Source of the DNA: SIG714 sp964638675
GTDB taxonomy: Bacteria; Bacillota; Clostridia; Oscillospirales; CAG-272
Length of the DNA stretch: 64,000 bases
Direction: 5' to 3'
NCBI GenBank assembly: GCA_964638675.1
Contig: CAZXAU010000001.1
Location: 186,001 to 250,000, forward strand
Shown: positions 7,056 to 15,634 of the stretch, piece by piece
How the letters are laid out: every line of letters starts with the position of its first letter
How positions within the stretch are numbered: the first letter of the stretch is position 1
The notes under the pieces: model-generated
Database searches by the model: none
What the model saw: the letters and a program-made list of their open reading frames with translations, nothing else
What the model was told of the DNA's origin: nothing
Translations under genes and position numbers: made by a program

Positions 7056-7118
7056 ATAAAAACCGTTGTAAAATGAGCTTCATTTGTATTTGCTCATTTT
7101 ATAACGGTTACTTTTTTT
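7056..7118. terminator. Bidirectional terminator between queF and the decarboxylase
   Basis: Arms at 7061-7078 and 7092-7109 pair over 18 positions with one G.T wobble (inner part AAAATGAGC / GCTCATTTT). T-rich tracts lie on both outer sides. The right arm overlaps the last codons and stop (7094-7096) of the minus-strand decarboxylase gene, so the terminator is partly coding. Confidence 0.9.
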
Positions 7119-8431
7119 ATTCCGTAATATTTAAATGCACAGACCGCTTCGGGAGAAATAATTTCACCGAGCGATACTATAGGAATCGCAGGCGGACATG
7201 CGACCGATATATCGGCAAGCACACGCCAGACGCTGTCTGATACATCGATCATTTCACTCTCGGCAAAGAGTGCAATGTCGGGAGAAAGTGCTCTTGTCGG
7301 AATGGGAGGCATAGGACACTCCTGCTTTATCGGCGACTTTTGAGGGATCGAGCAGAGAATGGATGCTATTTTTTCATAATCAGAATCGGAATTGTTGGTC
7401 GTTAGCATCATGACAAGGAAGTCGGGGTCGCAGAATTCTGTATAAATATTTTCTTTCTGAAGTATTCCCGAGATCTCGTATCCGCTGTATCCGTACTCAC
7501 GACAGCTGAGAGCGATCTTCAGTGGTTCACTGCCGATGAGGGTATACCCATGATCTTTCAGCACGTCCTTCAATTCAGCTATTTTACGGATAGTTTTATT
7601 CAGATCGTTCGGGAAATCGGAAGCAAGGTATCGATTTTGTTCATCGAGCGACTGCAAAATAAGATATGACGGACTTGTTGAAGCAAATATCGACATTGCA
7701 GAGCAGGCGTTTTCGGTAAAAAAAACGGGTGCATTTTCCGATATATGCAGATATCCACCGCCGGTCAGCGAAAAGAGCGTTTTGTGTGCCGAATCACAGC
7801 AGACGTCTGCTCCGAGTGATATCGGGTGAATGTCATTTTCAAGGAATTTCAGATATGCACCGTGGGCGTTGTCAACAAAAAGGAGGACTCCGTGCTTGTG
7901 ACATACAAGCGATATGGCTTTTATATCCGAAATGTTTCCGAGATAATCGGGACTTGTAATATATACGGCTGTCGGTTTTTCGGGTATTTTTGCAAGCTTT
8001 TCATCAAGCGATATCGGTGATATGTCGCACTGTATGTAGCTGCCGCCCGAGGGAAAAATATACTCAACTTCTATTCCGAGCAGAGCCGCAGACGATGTGA
8101 AAACCTTGTGTGCGTTCCGTCCTGCAATGATCTTTGGCTTTTTATTTTGCGATATGGCATATTTTTTCAGCAAAAATAGCATCGCACGAATTGATAGGGA
8201 AGAGCCTTCTGCCGAATAAAGCGTTTTCGCACTGCCGAAAATCGCCTGGGCATTGTTCTCACTTTCCGCTATTATCCCATCGGCGTGGTAAAGCAGATCG
8301 GCACCTTCGATTTCGGTGATATCAAATTTTTTTCCGAAGTTTCCGCCACAACCCTTGTGTCCGGGCATATGAGCACGCAGTGGGGATGCATCGGCATATT
8401 TTTTTACAAAATCGCAGATCGGTGTTTTCAT
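7094..8431 (-). CDS. Orn/Lys/Arg decarboxylase-family PLP enzyme
   Basis: A 445-residue fold-type I PLP enzyme of the short Gram-positive arginine/lysine decarboxylase group (SpeA/YaaO-like). Visible features are LRAHMPGHKG near the N-terminus, YSAEGSSLSIRAM, VFVDNAHGAY-like DNAHGAYLKF, and DSAHKTLFSLTGG with the Schiff-base lysine. It probably decarboxylates arginine or lysine to feed polyamines; the substrate cannot be told from sequence alone. A TTG at 8473 could start a longer form overlapping the upstream gene. I chose ATG 8431 (MKTPICDF), where homologues usually begin. It follows the SCIFF maturase on the same strand. Confidence 0.85.
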   Translation of the reverse strand: MKTPICDFVKKYADASPLRAHMPGHKGCGGNFGKKFDITEIEGADLLYHADGIIAESENNAQAIFGSAKTLYSAEGSSLSIRAMLFLLKKYAISQNKKPKIIAGRNAHKVFTSSAALLGIEVEYIFPSGGSYIQCDISPISLDEKLAKIPEKPTAVYITSPDYLGNISDIKAISLVCHKHGVLLFVDNAHGAYLKFLENDIHPISLGADVCCDSAHKTLFSLTGGGYLHISENAPVFFTENACSAMSIFASTSPSYLILQSLDEQNRYLASDFPNDLNKTIRKIAELKDVLKDHGYTLIGSEPLKIALSCREYGYSGYEISGILQKENIYTEFCDPDFLVMMLTTNNSDSDYEKIASILCSIPQKSPIKQECPMPPIPTRALSPDIALFAESEMIDVSDSVWRVLADISVACPPAIPIVSLGEIISPEAVCAFKYYGIKKVTVIK

Positions 8432-8456
8432 ATCGGTTTCTTTATCGGATGTTTTA

Positions 8457-9839
8457 TTACTCTTCACTTTCAAGTGATTTTGCTGCTTCGAGCATTATTG
8501 CACATTCCATTCTCTTTTTGAAAAGCTCACAGCCGTATTTATATATACCGTTGACCGAGCCTGTCGCATGGTATGAGTTTGCCGCACATCCACCTGAGCA
8601 ATAAAGCTTTGCCCAGCAGTCCTTGCATTCGGGCTTCGTGTAAACATTGCAGTCGGCAAACTGCTCCTGAGTGTCTTTTGCACTGACACCATCCCAGATG
8701 TTTCCGAGCTTGAATTTTTCATCGCCGACAAACTGATGACAGGGGTAAAGGTCACCCCAAGGAGTCACAGCCATATATTCGGTTCCCGAGCCGCAACCCG
8801 AGATCCGCTTGTATATGCAGGGGCCGCCTTTAAGGTCGATCATATAATGATAGAAGGTGAACGGTCTGCCTTCTTTGTGCCGCTCAAGCATGAGTTCGGC
8901 AAGCTTTTCATATTGTTCGAGTACTACGGGAAGATCTTCGTCGGTAAGAGCTGAAGGGTCATCGGGAGGACAGACGACAGGCTCCATGCTGAGCTCTGTA
9001 AATCCGAGTCTGAGATATTCTTTGATATCATTCAGAAAATCGGGATTTGCGTGCGTGAATGTTCCGCGCATATAATAGTTTTCGCCGCCGCGTGCTTCTA
9101 CGAGCTTTTGAAATTTCGGAACGATATTCTCCCAGCTTCCGTTGCCAGCATAATCTACTCTGAATCGGTCATGGATCTCTTTTCTTCCGTCAAGGCTGAG
9201 AACGACATTGCTCATTTCACGGTTGGCAAAATCGATCACGTCATCATCTATCAGAACGCCGTTGGTAGTCAGTGTGAATCTGAAATTCTTCCCGGCTTCT
9301 TTTTCAATGCTTCGTGCGTGTGCAACAAGCTGTTTTACCACGTCAAAATTCATGAGAGGTTCACCGCCGAAGAAGTCCACTTCAAGATTATGTCTTGTAC
9401 CCGAGTTCTCAACGAGAAAGTCGAGTGCCCTTTTTCCGACTTCAAAGCTCATGAGTGCACGCTCGCCGTGATATTTTCCCTGACTTGCAAAGCAGTATGA
9501 GCAGTTGAGGTTGCAGGAATGTGCAATATGAAGACAGAGAGCTTTGATCACGCCTTCATTTTTTTTCTTAAGTACGCCCGAGAGTTCGGAATATGTATCA
9601 GGAGTGAAAAGTTTTCCGGCAGATATCAGCTCCTCGATCTGTTCAAGGCATTCATTGACATCGTCCTGCGTGATATTATCATTTTTGTATTTTTCGCATA
9701 TCTCTCTGACGATCTGATCTTTTGTCGAGCTTTCATACATATTTATAATGTCAAAAGCGACATCGTCAACGACATGTACCGAACCGGAATAAACATCAAT
9801 AACTATGCAAATTCCAGAGAGCTTGTAAGCGTGTATCAT
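8457..9839 (-). CDS. scfB: SCIFF peptide radical-SAM/SPASM maturase
   Basis: A 460-residue radical SAM enzyme that installs thioether cross-links in the Six-Cysteine-in-Forty-Five (SCIFF) ranthipeptide. An N-terminal peptide-recognition region (residues 1-95) precedes the SAM cluster CNLNCSYC (Cys109, Cys113, Cys116), then FFGGEPLMNF. A SPASM-type C-terminus rich in cysteines follows (PCHQFVGDEKFKLGN, CNVYTKPECKDCWAKLYCSGG), binding auxiliary Fe-S clusters. Its substrate gene scfA lies immediately upstream, separated by two hairpins that may reduce but not abolish read-through. Length and motifs match the family closely. Confidence 0.95.
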   Translation of the reverse strand: MIHAYKLSGICIVIDVYSGSVHVVDDVAFDIINMYESSTKDQIVREICEKYKNDNITQDDVNECLEQIEELISAGKLFTPDTYSELSGVLKKKNEGVIKALCLHIAHSCNLNCSYCFASQGKYHGERALMSFEVGKRALDFLVENSGTRHNLEVDFFGGEPLMNFDVVKQLVAHARSIEKEAGKNFRFTLTTNGVLIDDDVIDFANREMSNVVLSLDGRKEIHDRFRVDYAGNGSWENIVPKFQKLVEARGGENYYMRGTFTHANPDFLNDIKEYLRLGFTELSMEPVVCPPDDPSALTDEDLPVVLEQYEKLAELMLERHKEGRPFTFYHYMIDLKGGPCIYKRISGCGSGTEYMAVTPWGDLYPCHQFVGDEKFKLGNIWDGVSAKDTQEQFADCNVYTKPECKDCWAKLYCSGGCAANSYHATGSVNGIYKYGCELFKKRMECAIMLEAAKSLESEE

Positions 9840-9880
9840 TTTGATTCATTCCTTTTCTTTTTGAAAAAATACTATATAAT

Positions 9881-9933
9881 GACAGTGCCGCCGACAATTC
9901 GGCGGCACTGTCAATTATCGGGTAGCCCGATAA
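9881..9933 (-). terminator. Tandem hairpins between scfA and scfB
   Basis: Reading on the minus strand, TTATCGGG/CCCGATAA (9933-9915, 3-nt loop) is followed by a perfect 14-bp stem, GACAGTGCCGCCGA (9881-9894) / TCGGCGGCACTGTC (9899-9912), with a 4-nt loop. A T-rich stretch lies a few bases beyond. The likely role is partial termination or RNA stabilisation, so that the peptide mRNA exceeds the maturase mRNA. Confidence 0.7.
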
Positions 9934-9940
9934 GAATGCA

Positions 9941-10090
9941 TTATTTGCTTTTTTTGTTTTCGCATTTCTGGTTTGCAATTCCGCAGCTGGTCTTGCAAGC
10001 AGACTGGCAGGAAGTCTGGCATTCGCCGCATCCGCCGTTTTTAGCGCTGGCACAAAGATCCTTTGTTTCAAGAGTTACAATGCGTTTCAT
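9941..10090 (-). CDS. scfA: SCIFF ranthipeptide precursor
   Basis: A 49-residue peptide, MKRIVTLETKDLCASAKNGG then CGECQTSCQSACKTSC and a short Lys/Asn tail. The cluster GCGECQTSCQSACKTSC is the conserved six-cysteine core of SCIFF peptides, nearly universal in Clostridia. The maturase links cysteines to neighbouring residues by thioethers. The peptide family has been implicated in quorum signalling and population behaviour in some clostridia, but the role here is unknown. GAGGAAC precedes ATG 10090; an upstream in-frame ATG is unlikely because it lies at the promoter. Eight cysteines are present in total. Confidence 0.96.
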   Translation of the reverse strand: MKRIVTLETKDLCASAKNGGCGECQTSCQSACKTSCGIANQKCENKKSK

Positions 10091-10141
10091 ATTAAGTTCC
10101 TCACATTCTTTATTTGCCTGTGTATATTTCAACATGTAAAC

Positions 10142-10170
10142 AGTATAACACATTGTGTTGCTTTTGTCAA
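10142..10170 (-). promoter_or_regulatory. SigA-type promoter of scfA-scfB
   Basis: On the minus strand TTGACA (10170-10165), a 17-bp spacer and TATACT (10147-10142) lie about 50 bp upstream of the scfA start. This is a very strong consensus, in keeping with a highly expressed peptide. Confidence 0.85.
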
Positions 10171-10207
10171 CAGTTAAACAATATTTTTTGTTTAATAGTG
10201 GGAGATA

Positions 10208-11092
10208 TCAGTTGTTTTCGGGATCCATCTTTCCGAAAAGATATGTTACGGCGGCGCCTATGCAGAGGAGAAGAATATGGACAACTCCACTGAAAATGGT
10301 GATAAGCACGCTTGAATTTCCCTGAAGCCATCCGAAGCTGATGAGATATGGGACTGAACCCACTATAAGTCCAAGGATTCCCATGTATGTCTGTGATGAG
10401 AATTTTTTAAGAAGGTAACTGATAAGTCTGGCGCCTCCCACAACGCCGATCAAAGCTCCGATACCGAAGCAGAGAAGGATGAGGATATTCAGTGAATCAA
10501 AGCTGAGAGCCGAAAGTATAGTCTGGTATGCACCGATGACCACCATTATAAACGAACCCGAAATTCCGGGAATTATCATCGAGACCGCCGCAAGTACTCC
10601 TGCCGGTATCATGAAAAGGTATGTTCCGATGCTATTGTCCATAACTCCGCCGTCTTCTTTTGAAATTCCGCCCGAAACAACATAAATTGCAATCATCAAT
10701 GCGAGCATTAATACAAAACAAATGATGCCGGAAAAACTCGGCAATGAGATCTTTTTTTGTTTTTTACCGTTATTTTTATTCTTTGTCTTTGAGTATATGA
10801 GCGGAATGCTTCCGATAACTACTCCGGCAAAGAAGTAGTTGCACTGCGAATTGAAGTTGGCGAGCAGGTATTTGAGCGGCCAGCTCAGAAGTATTATCCC
10901 CGAGCCCATTCCAAGTGCAAGAAAGAGTATGTCCGCCCATTTCTTTTTTATCACCGACCATTTGAATGAAAGAAAATCGACCATGAGTGCATAAACGCCC
11001 ATAATCACAGCCATCGTTCCTCCCGAAACGCCCGGGATAATATTTGCTATTCCGATACCTATTCCCTTAATAAACAATTTCAGCTTTTTCAT
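10208..11092 (-). CDS. DUF368 membrane protein, probable polyprenyl-phosphate transporter (PopT-like)
   Basis: A 294-residue polytopic membrane protein with eight or so hydrophobic helices. Two related signatures mark the DUF368 fold: GIANIIPGVSGGTMAVIMGVY near residue 15 and AVSMIIPGISGSFIMVVIGAY near residue 170. They indicate an internal inverted repeat. DUF368 proteins have been reported to recycle undecaprenyl phosphate across the membrane, which would support wall and capsule synthesis. AAGGAAAAAGAT precedes the ATG. A large structured region (11184-11267) lies upstream, between this gene and prs. Confidence 0.85.
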   Translation of the reverse strand: MKKLKLFIKGIGIGIANIIPGVSGGTMAVIMGVYALMVDFLSFKWSVIKKKWADILFLALGMGSGIILLSWPLKYLLANFNSQCNYFFAGVVIGSIPLIYSKTKNKNNGKKQKKISLPSFSGIICFVLMLALMIAIYVVSGGISKEDGGVMDNSIGTYLFMIPAGVLAAVSMIIPGISGSFIMVVIGAYQTILSALSFDSLNILILLCFGIGALIGVVGGARLISYLLKKFSSQTYMGILGLIVGSVPYLISFGWLQGNSSVLITIFSGVVHILLLCIGAAVTYLFGKMDPENN

Positions 11093-11183
11093 ATCTTTTT
11101 CCTTCTTTATTGTATTGATTTAAGATTGTTTTAATATCTCAGGTGAACCTTCCCCACTGCCAATGTGAGTACTTCTATAAAAA

Positions 11184-11267
11184 TGTGAGGAAAGAATACC
11201 TGTGTCGGGATCGGGCATCATTTGCTGATGCCCGAACTGCATCCGTCACGGAAATTCTTTCCCCACA
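11184..11267. promoter_or_regulatory. Large two-stem structured intergenic element
   Basis: An outer stem pairs TGTGAGGAAAGAAT (11184-11197) with ATTCTTTCCCCACA (11254-11267), with one mismatch. An inner 9-bp hairpin, CGGGCATCA (11212-11220) / TGATGCCCG (11226-11234), lies inside. T-rich runs follow on both strands. It may be a composite terminator of prs, or a structured leader for the DUF368 gene that starts 92 bp away. No known riboswitch signature was recognised. Confidence 0.6.
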
Positions 11268-11383
11268 CGATTTTTGAAATTTATTCAAGAAATCAAGTAA
11301 TAACAGTGAAGAGCATTTAAGTTTTTCACTTTTCACACATATTATATCACTGTTTCGGTAAAAAATCAATACCCGCTTTGAAT

Positions 11384-12502
11384 TTATATCTTGATTTTGC
11401 CTTCTTTAACCGATTTATCAACAAATGCAAGGATCTTGTCCTTGGGGTCAAGAAGCTCGCTTATTGTTCCGTCCTTGTTGATCTGGTCGATTATAAGTGC
11501 GACATACTTTCTCATGTCAACTTCGCAATACCAATCTCTCTTGAGAAGCTCGGGAGATCTGTATATGAGGTTCGTTGTGAAGATTTTATCAATGACTCCT
11601 TTTTCATATGCCTCATCGAATTGTTCAAGTCCGTTGCAGAACAGACCGAAGGATGAAAAGGCAAATACCCTTTTTGCACCGCCGTCTTTCAGCTTTGTGG
11701 CAACATCGATGAGCGATCCGCCTGAGGATATCATATCATCCACGACTATGACATCCTTGCCTTCAACGCTTCCTCCGAGATATTTATGCTCAAGAATCGG
11801 ATTCGTGCCGTTGACGACTCTTGTATAGTCACGGCGTTTGTAGAACATTCCGAGGTCGAGCTTGAGAACCGATGAATAATACATACACCTCTGCATTCCG
11901 CCTTCGTCGGGTGAAACGATCGTAACATGCTCCGAATTCAATGTGAGATCCGAAACATTCCGTATCAGTGCTTTGATCATCTGATATGTCGGTGCGACAT
12001 TTTCAAATCCATGGAGCGGGATCGCATTCTGCACTCTTGCATCGTGTGCATCAAATGTTATGATATTGGTGACGCCCATTGCCACAAGCTCCTGAAGTGC
12101 CTGTGCACAGTCGAGAGATTCTCTTGTACTTCTCTTGTGCTGTCTTCCTTCGTAAAGCATGGGCATTATGACCGATATCCGCCTTGCTTTTCCTCCTACT
12201 GCACCGATAATTCTCTTTAAATCGGCAAAATGATCGTCCGGACTCATTTTATGATCCTCGCCGTACATCTTATATGTCACTCCGTAATTGAACATATCGC
12301 ATATGATAAACAGGTCATGTCCGCGGAGCGAATCCTTGATGATTCCCTTAGCTTCTCCCGAACCGAATCGTTCACAGCTTCCGTGAATTATAAAGCTGTT
12401 CTCGCTGTCTCTCCAGGTACGGATGTAGCTGTCGACTCTGTCTGTAAATGTTTCACAGCCCTTCATGCCGAAAATGCTCAGATCGCCGAAATATTCGTTC
12501 AT
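11384..12502 (-). CDS. prs: Ribose-phosphate pyrophosphokinase
   Basis: A 372-residue PRPP synthetase, which makes phosphoribosyl pyrophosphate from ribose 5-phosphate and ATP for nucleotide, His and Trp synthesis. It has the two phosphoribosyltransferase-like domains. MPMLYEGRQHKRSTRESLDC carries the flexible catalytic region, FDAHDARVQNAIP the metal/ribose site and VVDDMISSGGSLIDVATKL the PRPP loop. It is longer than the roughly 315-residue classical form and has SSGGS where most have DTxGT, which marks the divergent long Clostridia subgroup. The start lies directly after a family 1 repeat (12509-12666), with no separate Shine-Dalgarno between the repeat and ATG. Confidence 0.9.
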   Translation of the reverse strand: MNEYFGDLSIFGMKGCETFTDRVDSYIRTWRDSENSFIIHGSCERFGSGEAKGIIKDSLRGHDLFIICDMFNYGVTYKMYGEDHKMSPDDHFADLKRIIGAVGGKARRISVIMPMLYEGRQHKRSTRESLDCAQALQELVAMGVTNIITFDAHDARVQNAIPLHGFENVAPTYQMIKALIRNVSDLTLNSEHVTIVSPDEGGMQRCMYYSSVLKLDLGMFYKRRDYTRVVNGTNPILEHKYLGGSVEGKDVIVVDDMISSGGSLIDVATKLKDGGAKRVFAFSSFGLFCNGLEQFDEAYEKGVIDKIFTTNLIYRSPELLKRDWYCEVDMRKYVALIIDQINKDGTISELLDPKDKILAFVDKSVKEGKIKI

Positions 12503-12508
12503 ATTTTA

Positions 12509-12666
12509 TTACCATGGCTTTCGCGTTGCGAAAGCTTCCTTTCTTACGGAATTGTGGCTGGTTTTGCGGAGCAAAATCACCTACGATTCGAAAAGAATCG
12601 GCTTGTTTCGGTGATGAAAGCCACAAAACGCCGTTTGAAAGATTTATCTTTCAAACTTGTTCCTCC
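12509..12666 (-). repeat. Leader repeat family 1, copy R2 (upstream of prs)
   Basis: In the prs sense the order is: hairpin GTTTGAAAGAT/ATCTTTCAAAC, a GTGGCTTTC..CAC hairpin, a unique insert with GATTC/GAATC, then GGTGATTTTGCTCCGCAAAA, CAGCCACAATTCC, AAGAAAGGAA and the hairpin GCTTTCGCAACGCGAAAGC (12535-12517), 15 nt from the ATG. The internal micro-frame begins with ACG here rather than ATG and would stop at TAA 12511-12509. Confidence 0.85.
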
Positions 12667-12769
12667 AAAATGCTCAAGCAGATTACAAGACAATTTTAGC
12701 ACAAATTCGCCGAAAATCAACCCATTTGTGCTTTTTTTAAAAGTTTTGTAGTTTATTATGAATTATAGC

Positions 12770-12798
12770 TTGAAAAAAAATCAATTTTGTGTTAAAAT
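12770..12798 (+). promoter_or_regulatory. SigA-type promoter of the pseudouridine synthase gene
   Basis: TTGAAA (12770-12775), a 17-bp spacer and TAAAAT (12793-12798) lie 27 bp upstream of the start codon at 12825. It may also drive the two-component genes that follow closely. Confidence 0.65.
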
Positions 12799-12824
12799 CA
12801 ACACACTGAAAGGTCGGGTGTGTT

Positions 12825-13793
12825 ATGAGGGAGTTATATATAGGTGTGAATGATGCCGGACAGCGGCTAGATAAGTTTATTATGAAAACATTCCGTACAA
12901 TGCCGCAGTCGCTTATGTACAGATATATAAGGCAGAAAAAGATCAAGGTAAACGGTGCACGTGCCGATGTGGGACAGATGCTTGCAAAGGGAGATACCGT
13001 AAGGCTGTATATTCCAGAGGAATTCTTTTCATCTGAAAAGTCAAGCGAGTATTCATTCATGAAGCTTACACCGCGTGTTGATGTTGTCTATGAGGATGAA
13101 AATATACTTCTTGCAGAAAAGCCTGTCGGTATGCTTGTGCATTCGGACGATGAACAGCTATGTGATACACTCATCGATCACATCAAAGCATATCTTTACA
13201 AAAAGGGAGAATATGATCCCGGGAACGAAAACAGCTTTGCTCCTGCACTTTGCAATCGAATTGACAGAAACACCGGCGGAATCGTGATAGCCGCAAAAAA
13301 TGCTGAATCCCTTCGTATTATTAACGAAAAAATAAGGTGCAACGAGCTTACAAAGAGATATTTGTGTTGCACTCACGGATATTTTGATGAAAAGCAGGCA
13401 ACGCTTCACGGATGGCTGATCAAGGATTCCGATAAAAACACTGTATCTGTTTTCAGAAAAAAACCTGCCTACGGTAATTCAAAGGAGATCATCACAAAAT
13501 ACCGGGTGCTTAAGGAAAGCGGAGGTCTTTCACTTGTCGAGGTAGAGCTTGTTACCGGCAGGACGCATCAGATAAGGGCACATTTTGCATTTGCAGGGCA
13601 TCCGCTTTTAGGTGACGGAAAGTACGGTGTCAACCGTGATGATAAAAAAATCGGCTACTCATCGCAGGCGCTTTATTCATACAAGCTGACATTCGACCCT
13701 TGTGAGAAAAAAGGACTTTTGTCATATCTTGACGGTATGACATTCAAGGTCAAGCCGGAGCATATAGCATTTTTAAAATATTTTGATAAATAA
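12825..13793 (+). CDS. RluA-family 23S rRNA pseudouridine synthase
   Basis: A 322-residue enzyme that isomerises specific uridines in rRNA to pseudouridine. An N-terminal S4 RNA-binding domain (about residues 10-70: RLDKFIMKTF, KKIKVNGARADVGQML) precedes the RluA catalytic domain. CNRIDRNTGGIVIAAKNAES carries the catalytic Asp, followed by TKRYLCC, VTGRTHQIRAHFAFAGHPLLGDGKYG. Length and order fit RluC/RluD-like proteins; the exact target uridine is not predictable. The response regulator gene starts about 20 bp downstream, so they are probably cotranscribed. Confidence 0.9.
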   Translation: MRELYIGVNDAGQRLDKFIMKTFRTMPQSLMYRYIRQKKIKVNGARADVGQMLAKGDTVRLYIPEEFFSSEKSSEYSFMKLTPRVDVVYEDENILLAEKPVGMLVHSDDEQLCDTLIDHIKAYLYKKGEYDPGNENSFAPALCNRIDRNTGGIVIAAKNAESLRIINEKIRCNELTKRYLCCTHGYFDEKQATLHGWLIKDSDKNTVSVFRKKPAYGNSKEIITKYRVLKESGGLSLVEVELVTGRTHQIRAHFAFAGHPLLGDGKYGVNRDDKKIGYSSQALYSYKLTFDPCEKKGLLSYLDGMTFKVKPEHIAFLKYFDK

Positions 13794-13813
13794 TAAGGAA
13801 TGTGGGGGATAAG

Positions 13814-14497
13814 ATGTTCAATATACTTCTTGCAGAAGACGATGAAGCTACCAGAATGTATATGAAGGCACTGCTTTGTGCGGCAGGCTACAATGTGACC
13901 GATGTGTGTGACGGAATTGAGGCACTTGAGGCGATAGAAAGACAGCATATTGATCTTTTTATCATTGATGTAATGATGCCGAGGATGGACGGATACACTC
14001 TGACACGTATCCTGCGTGAGGGTTCAGACGAGCGTCCTGTGCTGATGGTCACGGCTAAGCAGACGGGGGAGGATAAAAAAGAGGGATTTCTCTCTGGTAC
14101 AGATGATTATATTGTAAAGCCATTTGACGAGGACGAGCTCCTTTTACGTATCTCGGCATTGCTGAGGCGTGCAAAAATTGCATATGAAAAAAAGCTCACC
14201 GTAGGATCGAGCATTTTTGATTACAGCGGAATGTCGGTGACTACCCACGGTGTAACAAGCGAGCTTCCTCAGAAAGAGTTTCTGTTGATATACAAGCTGC
14301 TTTCAAATAACAATAAAATTTTCACCAGGCGTTCGCTTATGGATGAGATCTGGTCAATGGATAGCGAAACCGATGAGAGAACTGTCGATGTTCATATAAA
14401 TCGCCTGCGTGAATTTTTCCGCAACAACGACGATTTTGACATTATAACCGTTCGGGGGCTTGGATACAAGGCGGTAATAAAGAAGAAGGACCAGTAG
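13814..14497 (+). CDS. OmpR/PhoB-type response regulator
   Basis: A 227-residue two-domain regulator. The receiver domain (1-118) shows the acidic pocket AEDDEATRMY, the phosphoacceptor Asp in LFIIDVMMPRMDGYTLTR and the conserved Lys in DYIVKPFDEDELL. The C-terminal winged helix includes KEFLLIYKLLSNN and RTVDVHINRLREFF, ending RGLGYKAVIK. A GTG at 13802 is in frame, but GTGGGGGATAAG gives best spacing to ATG 13814 and the receiver fold starts there. It pairs with the histidine kinase 15 bp downstream. The signal is unknown. Confidence 0.92.
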   Translation: MFNILLAEDDEATRMYMKALLCAAGYNVTDVCDGIEALEAIERQHIDLFIIDVMMPRMDGYTLTRILREGSDERPVLMVTAKQTGEDKKEGFLSGTDDYIVKPFDEDELLLRISALLRRAKIAYEKKLTVGSSIFDYSGMSVTTHGVTSELPQKEFLLIYKLLSNNNKIFTRRSLMDEIWSMDSETDERTVDVHINRLREFFRNNDDFDIITVRGLGYKAVIKKKDQ

Positions 14498-14512
14498 AAG
14501 AAGGATCAGCAT

Positions 14513-15580
14513 ATGAGGAGATTGAAATTCAATTTAATGTCAGTACGCCGTATGGTTATGCGTGGATTCTTTATTATAACCGTTTCCTCGGGAATACTTA
14601 CAGCGGCAATTCTTGCGGTCGTATATTTCACCGAATTGAGTATGACCTTCGGCAGAGAGTTTTTCTATGTGATGCTGATCTCGGTCATGACGAGTGTAAT
14701 TGTCGGAATAATACTGTCAATTCCGATATCCAGGCTGATCCTCAATCCTGTAAGGTCGCTCTCAACGGCACTTGAGTGTGTGGCAGACGGTGATTTTACG
14801 GTAAGGGTTAACGAGAAAAAAGGACCTGAGGAATTCAGGCAGATGTATGAGGCGTTCAACCGCATGGTGTATGCACTCGGAGAAAATGAGATATTCAGAC
14901 GGGATTTTATCAACAATTTTTCGCATGAATTCAAGACTCCGATAGCTTCAATACGTGGTTTTGCTCTGAGGCTTGAAAAAGAGCCCGAGCTTGATGAAGA
15001 GACGAAAAAAAAATACATATATATGATTGCCAACGAATCCGAGCGTTTGGCAAACATGGCGACAAATGTGCTTTTACTCACAAAGTTTGAGAATCAGCTT
15101 TATGTAAACAATGAAAAAGAGGTCGAGCTTGATGAGCAGATCAGGCAGTGCATCCTGGTGCTCGAAAAAGAATGGACCTCAAAAAATATAGAGCTTGACA
15201 TAGATCTCGAAAATGTTACTTATGAGTGTGACGATGAAATGCTACGTCAGCTTTGGATAAATCTTATATCCAATGCAATTAAATTTACCGGAAACGGCGG
15301 TAAAGTCTGTGTATACATGAAAAGACAGTCAGATTATATTACGGTAACAATAAAAGATAACGGTATAGGCATGAGCGAGGAACAGCTTGAGCATGCATTT
15401 GACAGGTTTTATCAGGCGGACATCTCCCATGCGACAAAGGGGAACGGACTCGGTCTTACTCTTGTCAAACGGATAATCGAGCTCATGCAGGCAGGGATGA
15501 CAGTAAAAAGCAACTTGGGAGAGGGTACGGAATTTGAGATCAAGCTTCCCTGTGACGTTTCAATTTACAGTCCGATATAA
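14513..15580 (+). CDS. HAMP-containing sensor histidine kinase
   Basis: A 355-residue membrane kinase partner of the preceding regulator. There are two membrane helices (about residues 20-40 and 50-72) with only a very short extracytoplasmic loop, then a HAMP linker (residues 73-125), the phosphoacceptor NNFSHEFKTPIASIRGFAL, the N box LWINLISNAIKF, and the G boxes DNGIGM and GNGLGLTLVKR. The short outer loop suggests sensing within the membrane or through a partner. It ends 55 bp before a convergent radical-SAM gene. Confidence 0.92.
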   Translation: MRRLKFNLMSVRRMVMRGFFIITVSSGILTAAILAVVYFTELSMTFGREFFYVMLISVMTSVIVGIILSIPISRLILNPVRSLSTALECVADGDFTVRVNEKKGPEEFRQMYEAFNRMVYALGENEIFRRDFINNFSHEFKTPIASIRGFALRLEKEPELDEETKKKYIYMIANESERLANMATNVLLLTKFENQLYVNNEKEVELDEQIRQCILVLEKEWTSKNIELDIDLENVTYECDDEMLRQLWINLISNAIKFTGNGGKVCVYMKRQSDYITVTIKDNGIGMSEEQLEHAFDRFYQADISHATKGNGLGLTLVKRIIELMQAGMTVKSNLGEGTEFEIKLPCDVSIYSPI

Positions 15581-15634
15581 TTTACGGATATTCAAGAATT
15601 ACTGCATTTCTGCAAAGCCATGATCGATAATATT

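Noticed and set aside
8432..8473. TTG start at 8473 for the decarboxylase
   Set aside because: It would overlap scfB and add a polar N-terminus not expected in the family; ATG 8431 fits the usual MKTPICDF-like beginning.
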